Assembly (NCBI GenBank): GCA_003142595.1
Contig: PLMU01000013.1
Span: 102,795-166,794, forward strand
DNA length: 64,000 nt
Direction of reading: 5' to 3'
Origin: Phycisphaerales bacterium
Lineage (GTDB): Bacteria; Planctomycetota; Phycisphaerae; Sedimentisphaerales; UBA12454
Shown: piece after piece, positions 33,296 through 42,439 of the stretch
Layout of the letters: each line of letters starts with the position of its first letter
How positions within the stretch are numbered: position 1 is the stretch's first letter
Position numbers and translations under genes: made by a program
The notes under the pieces: model-generated
Database searches by the model: none
What the model was told of the DNA's origin: nothing
Seen by the model: only the letters and a program-made list of their open reading frames with translations

Positions 33296-35008
33296 TTAAT
33301 CCAGCATAAGACCTTCCGCCTGTGAATGTTTGGAAACTTCCTCAGGCGTAGTAATTCCTTTAAATATTTTTTGCCTGCCGTCTTCAAGCAGGGTTTTCAT
33401 ACCCGCCGCCTTAGCCGCTTTTCGTATTTCCGAGGCGGGAGCCCTGGCAAAGGCAAGTTCTCTTAATTCAGTATTCATTTCGAGTATCTCAAAGATACCC
33501 TGCCGGCCTTTATAACCGAAATTATGACATTTGGCGCAGCCGGCACCTTTATATACAGGATATTTTTTAACATCATCCGGCCCGATATTAAGCAGCCGCA
33601 GATAATGCGGGTCGGGATGTTCATCGACAATCTTGCAGTTTTTACAAATTACTCTAACGAGCCGCTGTGCCATAATGGCCTGAATAGAACTGGCAACAAG
33701 GAAAGGTTTAACGCCCATATCAATCAAACGTGTAATAGCGCTGGATGCGTCATTTGTGTGCAGCGTGCTGAATACGAGGTGGCCTGTCAAAGCGGCTTGA
33801 ATAGCAATATCGGCAACCTCGCCGTCACGAATTTCGCCGACGAGAATCACGTTCGGCGCCTGTCGCAACATAGCCCGCAAAATCTTGGCAAAAGTAAGCT
33901 CAATTTCCTCTTTCACCTGACATTGGTTAATGCCGGCAACGTTATATTCGACCGGGTCTTCAGCGGTAATAATTTTCTTGTCGGGCTTATTCAGCTCCTT
34001 CAGGGCCGAATAAAGCGTCGTGCTTTTACCGCTACCGGTCGGGCCTGTAACAAGAAATATGCCGTTGGGCCTTTTGATAATCTTCAAAAATTTCTGATTG
34101 TCCTCATCGCCCAGACCCAGCGCCTGAATACCGATATTAATCGATTCCGGCTCCAAAATACGAAGCACTGTGCTTTCGCCGTGATAACCCGGAAGCGCAG
34201 ATACACGAAAATCTATTTTTCTGCCGTCTATGTCTCTCTGAATTCTGCCGTCCTGAGGTAAACGTCTTTCGGAAATGTCCATTCCCGACAAGATTTTTAA
34301 TCTGGCCAGGACCGACGACTGCATATGTTTTGGAATATTATCTCTTTGGCTGCAAACACCATCAATACGATACCGCACCCTTACACGGTCAGTCATCGGC
34401 TCAATATGAATATCGCTTGCCTTCAGATGCACAGCTTCGTCAATTATTAAATTAACAAGCCTGATAATCGGTCCTTCGTCATCATCCTCCGCATCCTCCG
34501 CTCTTCTTACTTCCGCTTCAATAGTATGGCCTGCCTCGGCCAGTTCGGCAGCGGTAGCATCAATGCTGGTTCTTACATCGTCAATGGTCCGGTTGAGATA
34601 AGCACGAATTTTTGAAGGACTTGCAACGCAGCAGTCAAGTTCGCTATTGAGCCTGAAACGGAGCGTATCAAGCATATCCAAATCAAGCGGGTCGCTGATA
34701 ATCAGCTTCAGCCTGCCGTTCCCTTTACTCAATGGCAGAACGTTATATTTTTGAACAACTTCCTGAGGAATGAGATTTAATGATTCTTTTGAAATTTGCT
34801 GCCTGTCAAGGTCTATATACGGCAGCCCAAACTGATGGGCAATCGCCTTGCTGATGTTGTCTTCCGAAACCAGCCCCAGTTCTATCAATGTTTCGCCGAG
34901 TCTTTTATTTTTCTGTTGGCTGGTCTTTATCGCATCAATCAGGGCTTCTTTGCCGATCAATCCGCTTTTGTAGAGTATTTCGCCTAATTTTCTCCGGTTT
35001 TTAGCCAT
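33296..35008 (-). CDS. GspE/PilB family ATPase (copy 2)
   Basis: 570 residues. Same domain order as the product at 30078: MshEN-like N-domain (RKLGEILYKSGLIGKEALI, LGLVSEDNISKAIAHQFGLP), GPTGSGKSTTLYSALKELN, ITAEDPVEYNVAGI, RQAPNVILVGEIRD, GHLVFSTLHTNDASSAITR, and zinc cysteines CKNCKIVDE and CAKCHNFGYKGR. It is the first gene of the run pilT, gspE, gspF and the pseudopilins. The two ATPases are clearly paralogous; they may serve separate assembly systems or cooperate with PilT. Confidence 0.93.
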   Translation of the reverse strand: MAKNRRKLGEILYKSGLIGKEALIDAIKTSQQKNKRLGETLIELGLVSEDNISKAIAHQFGLPYIDLDRQQISKESLNLIPQEVVQKYNVLPLSKGNGRLKLIISDPLDLDMLDTLRFRLNSELDCCVASPSKIRAYLNRTIDDVRTSIDATAAELAEAGHTIEAEVRRAEDAEDDDEGPIIRLVNLIIDEAVHLKASDIHIEPMTDRVRVRYRIDGVCSQRDNIPKHMQSSVLARLKILSGMDISERRLPQDGRIQRDIDGRKIDFRVSALPGYHGESTVLRILEPESINIGIQALGLGDEDNQKFLKIIKRPNGIFLVTGPTGSGKSTTLYSALKELNKPDKKIITAEDPVEYNVAGINQCQVKEEIELTFAKILRAMLRQAPNVILVGEIRDGEVADIAIQAALTGHLVFSTLHTNDASSAITRLIDMGVKPFLVASSIQAIMAQRLVRVICKNCKIVDEHPDPHYLRLLNIGPDDVKKYPVYKGAGCAKCHNFGYKGRQGIFEILEMNTELRELAFARAPASEIRKAAKAAGMKTLLEDGRQKIFKGITTPEEVSKHSQAEGLMLD

Positions 35009-35072
35009 AGAACCTATAGATACACTTTTATCGAGTAACTTATCATAACTATATCAATATCGGCCAACCAGG

Positions 35073-36338
35073 TCAATCGCCCAAGTTTAATCTGAGTAAA
35101 TTAAGTGCGTGTTGAGAAGTTCTTAGTCTGATAAAATCTCTATCCCTCGGCCCCAATAACATTTTCTCCGTATTTACGCCATCCTTAAAAGCTATGGAGA
35201 TATATACCAACCCTACAGGTTTTTGTTCACTTCCGCCTTCTGGACCCGCAATGCCGGTAATCGATATGGCAAAATCGGCACCGGATTTTTTCCTGGCACC
35301 TTCGGCCATAGCGGCGGCAACTTCGCTGCTGACGGCGCCAAATCTATCTATAAGTCCTTTTTCTACTCCAAGTTCCGATATTTTGGCTTCATTGCTGTAG
35401 GTTACCCAGCCGTAAGTAAAATAGCCGCTCGAACCAGGCACATCCGTAATCATTTTTGCTATAAGACCGCCTGTGCAGGATTCGGCGATCGCTAAGGTAT
35501 TTTTTTTCTCTAAAAGTTTCTGACCGACGACCTTGGCAAGGGTTTGTTCATCAAAACCGTAAACAAGCCGGCCAAGAATTCCGCAAAGTCTTTCAATATC
35601 TTTTGCCGCCATTGTTTCAGCGGTGCGTTTGTCTTTTGCCCGCGCGATAATATGCAGCGTGATAATTCCGTGGTCAACAGTGCAGTTTATCAAAGGGTTT
35701 CTTTGGCGATTCATCATATCGCCCATCATTTCAGCAATAGCCGATTCGCCTGCGCCGATACATCTGATTTTTCTGGTAATTATTACATCGCCCTGAGAAA
35801 ACCCTTCGACTCCGCTCAGGGCAGGTTTTTTCAGACGCGGCAGGATTGATTTGTCGAACATTTGTTTCATCTCGGAAGGCACACCCGGAAACGAAGCGAT
35901 TATTTTTTTATTACCTTCGTAAAATATTCCCGGCGCGGTACCGAGGTCGTTTTCAATTTCGCTCGTGCCGGCCGGCAGAAAGGCTTGTATTTTGTTCTTT
36001 TCAACCATCGGCCGATTAATAGCGATGAAAAACTTTTTTATTTTGTCTTCTATTTCAGAATGATATTCAAGTTTGACACCAAGAAATTCCGCAATTGCCT
36101 GTCTTGTAAGGTCGTCATCTGTCGGGCCAAGACCGCCGGTGATTAAAATGATATCCGCTTTGCCGGATGCATATTGGATTGCGTTTTTAATCTCCTCAAT
36201 AGCATCTGTAATTGCACAGGAAAAAACTACAGGTATGGAGACTGTAAGCAATCGGTTTTGCAGCCAATTGCTGTTTGTGTCAACAGTGTTGCCGTTTAAA
36301 AGCTCATTTCCAACGCTTATAATCGCAGCATTTGCCAT
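35073..36338 (-). CDS. cinA: CinA-like protein (competence/damage-inducible A)
   Basis: 421 residues. The N-terminal molybdopterin-binding-like domain (AAIISVGNELLNGNTVDTNS, ILITGGLGPTDDDLTRQAI) and the C-terminal nicotinamide-nucleotide amidohydrolase domain (LAIAESCTGGLIAKMITDVP, GSSGYFTYGWVTYSNEAK, ISITGIAGPEGGSEQ) are both complete. Such two-domain proteins hydrolyse ADP-ribose and/or deamidate NMN in pyridine-nucleotide recycling. Residues 171-180 (KPALSGVEGF) are encoded by an inserted dispersed repeat in the linker between the domains (35803-35825). It follows the alcohol dehydrogenase gene by three bases. Confidence 0.93.
   Translation of the reverse strand: MANAAIISVGNELLNGNTVDTNSNWLQNRLLTVSIPVVFSCAITDAIEEIKNAIQYASGKADIILITGGLGPTDDDLTRQAIAEFLGVKLEYHSEIEDKIKKFFIAINRPMVEKNKIQAFLPAGTSEIENDLGTAPGIFYEGNKKIIASFPGVPSEMKQMFDKSILPRLKKPALSGVEGFSQGDVIITRKIRCIGAGESAIAEMMGDMMNRQRNPLINCTVDHGIITLHIIARAKDKRTAETMAAKDIERLCGILGRLVYGFDEQTLAKVVGQKLLEKKNTLAIAESCTGGLIAKMITDVPGSSGYFTYGWVTYSNEAKISELGVEKGLIDRFGAVSSEVAAAMAEGARKKSGADFAISITGIAGPEGGSEQKPVGLVYISIAFKDGVNTEKMLLGPRDRDFIRLRTSQHALNLLRLNLGD
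35803..35825. repeat. dispersed repeat inserted in frame in cinA
   Basis: CCTTCGACTCCGCTCAGG followed by GCAGG, the complement of the family represented at 14989-15010. It is read in frame on the minus strand as PALSGVEG. An insertion with no frameshift suggests it was tolerated in a flexible linker. Confidence 0.65.
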
Positions 36339-36341
36339 AAA

Positions 36342-37376
36342 TCAAAATTCAATCATTGCCTTGATAACGCCGTCTTTATAGCCGGCGGCAATTTCAAAAG
36401 CCTTTATTGCATCCTTAAAAGTAAATTTGTGCGTAACCATAAAATCGATATTCGCTTTTTTATCTATAAGCAGCTTAATCGCATCCTCGGTTGAGCGATT
36501 TTGCCGGCGGATATTTACAATCGTAATTTCTTTTCTGCGTGTCTGGTCGATACTGACTGCTATGCGGTTATCGCGCGGAATGCCGACAAGAACAATTTTT
36601 CCGCCCGGCCTTAAAAGTTTAATGCCTTCATCAATTGTGCTTTGCTGGCCGGCACATTCATAAACAACATCAATTCCCAACGGCTCAAGTTCACTTATCT
36701 GTTTGACAATATCGCTTTCATCGGGATTGCCCGTCCAGTCAGCGCCATGCTTTTTTGCGACAGCGAGTCTTTCGTTAATTTTATCCGTCATATAAATTTT
36801 CTTTGCGCCAAGTAATTTTGCAGCTGTCATACAGCTCAGTCCTATCGGCCCTGAGCCGAGTATCGCTATTTTCTCGCTATACGCTCCCTGACCCTGTTTT
36901 GCAGAATATAAACCTATTGTGAAAGGCTCGCACAATGCCGCCTGGATAAGTGTCAGCTTGTCGTTGATTACAAGACAGGCTTCTTCGGGCATAACCAAAT
37001 ATTCGCACAGGCAGCCGTCGCCCTGGCCGGGTGTGCCGAGAAATTGCAGTTTTCTGCAGGTATTTTCCCTGCCCATTTTGCACTGGTCGCACTTGTGGCA
37101 GGAAACGGCAGGTTCAACGACAATTTTATCGCCGACTTTAACATTTTTTACCGCCTTGCCGACCTGCTGGACAATCGCGGAACATTCGTGGCCGATTCGA
37201 TACGGATATATCACAACCTGCGTGCCGACTTTGCCGTCCTCGTAATAATGTATATCGCTGCCGCATATTCCAACGGCGGCGATTTTGAGCAGCACATCAG
37301 TATCATTTTTTATCTGCGGCTGCGGAACTTCCATAAATTCCAACTTCTTCAAACCTGTCAGCGCCAATGCTTTCAT
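36342..37376 (-). CDS. zinc-dependent medium-chain alcohol dehydrogenase, sorbitol dehydrogenase-like
   Basis: 344 residues. AVGICGSDIHYYEDGKVG has the catalytic-zinc Cys and SDIHYY typical of polyol dehydrogenases; GHECSAIVQQVG the His-Glu; VEPAVSCHKCDQCKMGRENTC the structural-zinc cysteines; and ILGSGPIGLSCMTAAKLLG the NAD-binding loop. Sorbitol or another polyol is the likely substrate, oxidised to a ketose. It ends three bases before cinA starts and begins 18 bases after the ychF stop, so all three may be one transcription unit. Confidence 0.9.
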   Translation of the reverse strand: MKALALTGLKKLEFMEVPQPQIKNDTDVLLKIAAVGICGSDIHYYEDGKVGTQVVIYPYRIGHECSAIVQQVGKAVKNVKVGDKIVVEPAVSCHKCDQCKMGRENTCRKLQFLGTPGQGDGCLCEYLVMPEEACLVINDKLTLIQAALCEPFTIGLYSAKQGQGAYSEKIAILGSGPIGLSCMTAAKLLGAKKIYMTDKINERLAVAKKHGADWTGNPDESDIVKQISELEPLGIDVVYECAGQQSTIDEGIKLLRPGGKIVLVGIPRDNRIAVSIDQTRRKEITIVNIRRQNRSTEDAIKLLIDKKANIDFMVTHKFTFKDAIKAFEIAAGYKDGVIKAMIEF

Positions 37377-37394
37377 TTCAAAACTCCGATGATT

Positions 37395-38450
37395 TTAAAC
37401 ATTAAACCTGAAATTCATTATATCGCCATCCTGAACAATGTATGTTTTTCCTTCAAGACGAACTCTGCCGGCGGCTTTTACAGCTTTTTCATCGCCATGC
37501 TTTTTCAAATCTTCATAACTAATCGTCTCAGCCCTGATAAAGCCGCGTTTTATATCGCTGTGAATTTTTCCTGCCGCGTCGAGTGCTGATGTGCCTGCCA
37601 TTATTGGCCAGGCTCTTGTCTCGTCAGGGCCGACTGTAAAAAAGTTTATTAGTCCCAGTGCCGAATAGCAGCTCCTGACGAATTTATGCGCCGCCGATTC
37701 CGTCAGGCCCAAATCTTTCATAAAATCGGCTCTGCTTGTCGCGTCGAGCTGACTTATTTCATATTCAATCTCTGCACAAACAGAAATTACAGGTATGCTC
37801 GAATCTATTATGCCTTTGGTCTCAAAAGTTTGCGCCGGATTACTTTCCGAAGTATTAAATACAACTACCAATGGTTTCAATGTCAAAAATCCCAGCGGTT
37901 TTACAATCTCAAGCTCATGGTCGTCTGCAATCGCTGTCTTTAAAGGTTTTTCAGCCTCGATGGTCTGGCGAAGTTTTAATTGAAAATCAAGCTCTGCTTT
38001 TTGTTTAGCCTGGTCTTTTGAGGGTTTGCTGACCTGCGATTTAAGTTTGTCAATTCGAGTTTCGACAAGCTCAAGGTCGGCCAGGAGTATTTCAGTCATT
38101 AATTCCGAAAGTTCCTTTAAAGGCTCTGTTTTCATCCCTGCACTGTCAAACGCTCTTATAACAAGGACAAGCAATTCGGTAGTCCTGACGTTTCCAAGCA
38201 GTTTTCTGGCCGACGCTCTCGAATGGTCATCGGCAAAAGACAAGCCCGGCAAATCAAGACAGTCTATTGTCGCAGGGACATTTTTTTTCGGTTTATATAA
38301 ATTAAAAAGCCAGTCGAGCCTTTCGTCGGGGACTTTTGCGATAACTTCTTCAATCTGCGAAACACCGGTTGTGTTTACTTTCCTGCCGCTGACCGCCGCC
38401 AGAAGTGTGCTTTTGCCTGAACCTGTTATGCCAAGAAATGCTGTTTTCAT
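37395..38450 (-). CDS. ychF: YchF/OLA1 family ATPase
   Basis: 351 residues. Walker A GITGSGKST, the conserved CLDLPGLSFADDHSRAS switch region, LLVLVIRAFDS, then a coiled segment and a C-terminal TGS domain (LINFFTVGPDETRAWPIMAG, AETISYEDLKKHGDEKA, IVQDGDIMNFRFNV). YchF is an Obg-related protein that prefers ATP over GTP and associates with ribosomes. Position G4 is NTSE here rather than NKxD, consistent with lack of GTP specificity. The start overlaps the fumarase-subunit stop by one base. Confidence 0.9.
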   Translation of the reverse strand: MKTAFLGITGSGKSTLLAAVSGRKVNTTGVSQIEEVIAKVPDERLDWLFNLYKPKKNVPATIDCLDLPGLSFADDHSRASARKLLGNVRTTELLVLVIRAFDSAGMKTEPLKELSELMTEILLADLELVETRIDKLKSQVSKPSKDQAKQKAELDFQLKLRQTIEAEKPLKTAIADDHELEIVKPLGFLTLKPLVVVFNTSESNPAQTFETKGIIDSSIPVISVCAEIEYEISQLDATSRADFMKDLGLTESAAHKFVRSCYSALGLINFFTVGPDETRAWPIMAGTSALDAAGKIHSDIKRGFIRAETISYEDLKKHGDEKAVKAAGRVRLEGKTYIVQDGDIMNFRFNV

Positions 38451-38983
38451 TATTTTCCAACCTTTTTAAAAACTGTATTGCCGAAAGAATCATACGCTAC
38501 AATTGCAGGAAAATCTTTCAACTCAAGTTTCCTTATTGCTTCAGTCCCCAAATCCTCATACGCGACAACTTCGGCGGAAATTATATATTGACTTAAAAGC
38601 GCCCCTGCCCCGCCGAGTGCGGCAAAATGAACCGCACAATATTTTTTCAGCGATTCTCTTACGGCATCGCCCCGATAGCCTTTGCCAATCATACCTTTTA
38701 AACCTGCGGCCAAAAGAATCGGAGAAAAATTATCCATCCTTGACGAAGTAGTGGGGCCTGCGGAGCCAATTACTTTCCCCGGCGGCGCCGGTGTCGGTCC
38801 GACAAAATATATCACCGAGCCCTGGAGCGGTATCGGAAGTTTTTTGTCCTGTTCAATAAGCTCGCAAAGCCGTTTATGAGCCGCGTCGCGAGCGGTGTAA
38901 ACAACGCCGCTTATGGCCACTTCGTCGCCGGCTTTTAAAGAGCGGACAATTTCATCTGTTAACGGTGTTATTATTTTTTTCAT
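38450..38983 (-). CDS. class I fumarase/tartrate dehydratase beta-type subunit
   Basis: 177 residues. Typical FumA/TtdB C-terminal-domain segments: ISGVVYTARDAAHKRLCELI, YFVGPTPAPPGKVIGSAGPT, TSSRMDNFSPILLAAGLKGM, IGKGYRGDAVRESLKKY, AALGGAGALLSQYI. Class I two-subunit fumarases need an alpha subunit carrying the iron-sulfur cluster; no alpha gene is next to this one. It overlaps ychF by one base (TAATG), so it is translated together with it. Confidence 0.88.
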   Translation of the reverse strand: MKKIITPLTDEIVRSLKAGDEVAISGVVYTARDAAHKRLCELIEQDKKLPIPLQGSVIYFVGPTPAPPGKVIGSAGPTTSSRMDNFSPILLAAGLKGMIGKGYRGDAVRESLKKYCAVHFAALGGAGALLSQYIISAEVVAYEDLGTEAIRKLELKDFPAIVAYDSFGNTVFKKVGK

Positions 38984-39095
38984 AAAATTCCACGGCTAAA
39001 TCAACTCAAAGGGCTTATTTTACACAAAAACCGCTATATTGCACGTTAATTAATTCGTTGCCCCATCACTGAAATCGTGGTATTATATGTGCATT

Positions 39096-39737
39096 ATGAA
39101 ATACCCCATATTTTTAGAACTGAAGTCGAAGCGCGCAGTGGTCGTCGGCGGAGGCCCTGTCGCCGCAAGGAAGGTGTTAGGTCTCCTTCAGGCAGAGGCT
39201 CGCGTGGTTGTTGTCGCTGAACATATCGACGATGCACTGGAAACCAGATGCAAAAACACAAATACAGAATTCGTGGAAGCGAAATACTCAAAAGAATATC
39301 TTGTCGGCGCGACAGTTGTTTTTGCCGCGACCAACAGCAGAAAAGTAAATGAGCAGGTTTACAGGGATTGCCAGGAGCTTGAGATATTCTGCAACACAGC
39401 GGATGACCCGGACCTCTGCGATTTCTATGTTCCTGCCGTGGTCAAAAGAGGCGATTTGCAGATTGCCATCTGCACCGAAGGCGATTTCCCGGCTTACGCG
39501 GGTCATCTAAGAAAAAAACTCGAAGACATTTTCACGGAAAAGCACGGCCAGTTTCTGACCGAACTTCAGGACGTCAGAAAACATGTTATGGAAATTATGT
39601 CCGATTCGGCCGAGCGAAAAGCAATATTGGGCGAAATTGCCGGCGATGTGTCATTCGAATTTTTTACCGCACGCGGAGCTTCCGAATGGCGAAATAATAC
39701 TGAAGAAATGATAAAGTCCCACACAGAAAAAACATAA
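39096..39737 (+). CDS. siroheme synthase N-domain type protein (precorrin-2 dehydrogenase)
   Basis: About 213 residues from ATG 39096 (MKYPIFLELKSKRAVVVGGG); an ATG three codons earlier is possible. VVVGGGPVAARKVLGLLQAE is the NAD-binding loop, FAATNSRKVNEQVYRDCQEL and CNTADDPDLCDFYVPAVVKR the substrate region, and the C-terminal half has the CysG-N dimerisation and chelatase segment. It converts precorrin-2 to sirohydrochlorin (and may insert iron) in siroheme or corrinoid synthesis. There is no SUMT domain, so the methylation step is elsewhere. Confidence 0.9.
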   Translation: MKYPIFLELKSKRAVVVGGGPVAARKVLGLLQAEARVVVVAEHIDDALETRCKNTNTEFVEAKYSKEYLVGATVVFAATNSRKVNEQVYRDCQELEIFCNTADDPDLCDFYVPAVVKRGDLQIAICTEGDFPAYAGHLRKKLEDIFTEKHGQFLTELQDVRKHVMEIMSDSAERKAILGEIAGDVSFEFFTARGASEWRNNTEEMIKSHTEKT

Positions 39738-39768
39738 TAGATTCGCATTCTAATCTGATACAATTCAA

Positions 39769-41598
39769 ATGATAACCGGAAAAATCGAATTATTAGCTCC
39801 CGCAAAAGATATTTCAACCGCAATGGCAGCGATACGAAGCGGCGCAGATGCGGTCTATATCGGCGCTGAAAGATTCGGCGCCCGCCAGGCAGCGGCCAAT
39901 ACGATTGATGATATTCGCCAGGCCGCGGATTTCGCCCATCAGTTTTATGCGAAAATTTATGTAACGCTCAATATCCTGCTTTACGATGACGAATTGCCGG
40001 TCGCGGAAAAAATGATCCATCAATTATATGAAGCGGGAATTGACGGACTGATTATCCAGGATGTCGGGCTTTTGGAACTGGATTTACCGCCTTTGCCGCT
40101 GATTGCCAGCACGCAGATGGACAACAACACGCTCGAAAAAGTTAAATTCCGTCAGGATGTCGGTTTCAGCCGGGCGATTTTGGCACGTGAACTGACGCTT
40201 AAGGAAATTCAGCAAATCCGCAGCGGAACATCATTAGAACTGGAATGTTTTATTCATGGCGCGCTGTGCGTCGGAGCAAGCGGACAATGCTATATGAGCT
40301 GCGCACTGGGCTATAGAAGCGGAAATCGCGGCCAATGCGCCCAGCCGTGCAGAAGGCAATACAGCCTCAAAGATAAAAGCGGCAAAACTATTGTTAATGA
40401 CCGCCACCTGCTGTCGCTCAAAGACCTTAATCTTTCCGAGCATCTGGAACAGTTGATTGACGCGGGAGTCAGCGCCTTTAAGATTGAAGGCCGACTGAAA
40501 GATATTCCTTACGTCGTCAACACCACAGCTTTTTATCGAAAGCAGCTCGACAAAATCCTGGCAAAGAAAAACCTTCAGAAGAACTCGTCCGGTTCGGTGG
40601 TGCTGGATTTTGAACCGAATCTGGAAAAAACTTTTAATCGCGGCTTTACGGATTACGGCCTTACAGGCGAGAGGGGTAAATACGGCTCAATTAATACGCC
40701 AAAATCAATCGGCGAATTTATAGGAGTTGTAAAAAGAGCGGATAGAACGTTTTTCATAATCGACAGCAAAATTGATTTGCACAACGGCGACGGGATTTGC
40801 TTTTTTGACCGGCTGCAGAATTTGTCAGGCTCTACGGTCAGTCTCGTTGAAGGGCAAAAAATTTATCCGAACAAGATAAATGAGATTTATGCAGGACAAA
40901 AAATCTATCGCAATTACGACCATCTGTTTGCCGACAAACTTTTGAGCATACCGGCCCAGCGTAAAATCGGCTTGTCGATAACAATTCAGGAAACGCAGAA
41001 TGAACTGGTTATAAGCGGGACAGATGAAGATGGAAACAATGCCAGGGTAGAAATAAAAGACAAAAAACCTGCCTTGAAAAAGGACGTAGCCACAGAGGCA
41101 TTTCGTAACCAGCTTACGAGATTGGGAAATACAATTTTTGAATGTTCCGATTTGAAAATTGAAACGCAGGAAATGTATTTTGTGCCTGTTTCTCAGTTGA
41201 ACGATGCCAGACGGCAGCTTGTTGAACAACTGCTGCAAGTACGCCAGACTAATCGGCCGCGTCAGACCGGAAGTGTTTTAAAAAACAATATTGCTTACCC
41301 GCAGAAACATTTAACTTTTACCGGCAATGTATTAAATAAAAAAGCTGGGGATTTTTATCGCCGCCATGGCGTTGAAACAATCGAGCCTGATGCCGAATCC
41401 AGACAGGATTTAACGGGACGAGTAGTTATGAGGACAAAACATTGCTTGCGCAGGGAGCTTGATCTTTGCCAGCGAAGTGATGGAAAAACTGTTGCCGAGC
41501 CGCTGATTTTACAGGATGAAGACGGCAGGGAATATGAAGTTCGCTTTCTCTGCGGTCAGTGCGGAATGGAAATATCTTTAGGATACGAGGAAGATTAG
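39769..41598 (+). CDS. peptidase U32 family protein (RlhA/TrhP-like)
   Basis: 609 residues. IELLAPAKDISTAMAAIRSG, ADAVYIGAERFGAR, the cysteine motif ALCVGASGQCYMSCALGYRS with GQCAQPCRRQY, and GVSAFKIEGRLKD are the U32 core. Members now assigned a function catalyse prephenate- or Fe-S-dependent RNA hydroxylation, such as RlhA on 23S rRNA C2501 and TrhP on tRNA uridine 34; others act in ubiquinone hydroxylation. The long C-terminal extension with DUF3656-like segments resembles RlhA. The final four bases overlap rplU on the other strand. Confidence 0.85.
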   Translation: MITGKIELLAPAKDISTAMAAIRSGADAVYIGAERFGARQAAANTIDDIRQAADFAHQFYAKIYVTLNILLYDDELPVAEKMIHQLYEAGIDGLIIQDVGLLELDLPPLPLIASTQMDNNTLEKVKFRQDVGFSRAILARELTLKEIQQIRSGTSLELECFIHGALCVGASGQCYMSCALGYRSGNRGQCAQPCRRQYSLKDKSGKTIVNDRHLLSLKDLNLSEHLEQLIDAGVSAFKIEGRLKDIPYVVNTTAFYRKQLDKILAKKNLQKNSSGSVVLDFEPNLEKTFNRGFTDYGLTGERGKYGSINTPKSIGEFIGVVKRADRTFFIIDSKIDLHNGDGICFFDRLQNLSGSTVSLVEGQKIYPNKINEIYAGQKIYRNYDHLFADKLLSIPAQRKIGLSITIQETQNELVISGTDEDGNNARVEIKDKKPALKKDVATEAFRNQLTRLGNTIFECSDLKIETQEMYFVPVSQLNDARRQLVEQLLQVRQTNRPRQTGSVLKNNIAYPQKHLTFTGNVLNKKAGDFYRRHGVETIEPDAESRQDLTGRVVMRTKHCLRRELDLCQRSDGKTVAEPLILQDEDGREYEVRFLCGQCGMEISLGYEED

Positions 41599-41924
41599 GC
41601 TGTAATCTTTTCGATGGTTATTTCCATACGTTTCTGGCGATGGCCGATGCGCTTCTTGCTTGCCTTGCGACGCCTGAAATATGTTGGAAATAATTTCTGA
41701 CCCTTTACAACTGATTCGCCTGCTGTCTTGGCGAATTTGCCTGTAACCTTTGCCCCGTCCAGATAAGGATTGCCTATTTTTATATCTTTGCCTTCGCCTA
41801 CGAGCAGAACTTTATCGATTTCTATCGTTTTAGCATCAGCGGCAACATCAGCAAGCTCGATTAGAAGCCTATCGCCCTGCTTAACTTTAAATTGTTTACC
41901 GCCCTGTTCAATTATCGCATACAT
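41595..41924 (-). CDS. rplU: 50S ribosomal protein bL21
   Basis: 109 residues from ATG 41924, with GGAG eight bases upstream; a GTG one codon earlier is also in frame. MYAIIEQGGKQFKVKQGD, IDKVLLVGEGKDIKIGNPYL and FRRRKASKKRIGHRQKRMEI cover the complete protein. In most bacteria rplU is followed by rpmA (bL27); here it is alone and convergent with the U32 gene, whose stop it overlaps by four bases. Confidence 0.97.
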   Translation of the reverse strand: MYAIIEQGGKQFKVKQGDRLLIELADVAADAKTIEIDKVLLVGEGKDIKIGNPYLDGAKVTGKFAKTAGESVVKGQKLFPTYFRRRKASKKRIGHRQKRMEITIEKITA

Positions 41925-42112
41925 CACATTAACTCCAGTCTTGCCCGCCTATGGCGGATATTAAACTAATCTAATCTTATCCAAAATTAAGGGGCGTATT
42001 ATAGACACAGGGGGTATCTATGTAAAGCAAATTCTTTGCCTGAAAAACAGTGGGTATATCCACGGATTTTGACCGGCACCTATTTGCACAAGGATAAATT
42101 CCAGCCGGAATG

Positions 42113-42439
42113 TTATGCGAACTGGACAGCGACGCCGATAGTAGCGTCACTTGTGATAGAATCGCGTTCTACCCGTATAACTCTTCCGGACTTTATCCTG
42201 GCAAACTGTCCTTTTTTCCTGGCAAGACTAACGGTGCGCGGAAAATTAATTTCAACGACGTGTCCGGGCTTTACCGGCGCCGCCATTGGCAGTGAAAGCA
42301 ATACGCCGCCCTTTGCGACATTAATCGTTTTGCCGTTAAAGAACCTGTTTGCCTCAGGCAGCCAAAGGCTTACCGGCCAGGTGAGTTCTGTGCGATTACA
42401 CTTGCGATTCTCAATTACTGTTTCTAATGTCTGCGTCAT
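42113..42439 (-). CDS. PilZ-like domain protein
   Basis: 108 residues. ENRKCNRTELTWPVSLWLP matches the RxxxR beginning of a PilZ domain, and TINVAKGGVLLSLPM corresponds to the D/NxSxxG motif. Two features argue for weak or no cyclic di-GMP binding: the serine of that motif is Ala and only two arginines of the first motif are clear. C-terminal GRVIRVERDSITSDATIGVA completes the barrel. It may act on pili or surface polysaccharide, both of which are encoded in this window. Confidence 0.65.
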   Translation of the reverse strand: MTQTLETVIENRKCNRTELTWPVSLWLPEANRFFNGKTINVAKGGVLLSLPMAAPVKPGHVVEINFPRTVSLARKKGQFARIKSGRVIRVERDSITSDATIGVAVQFA

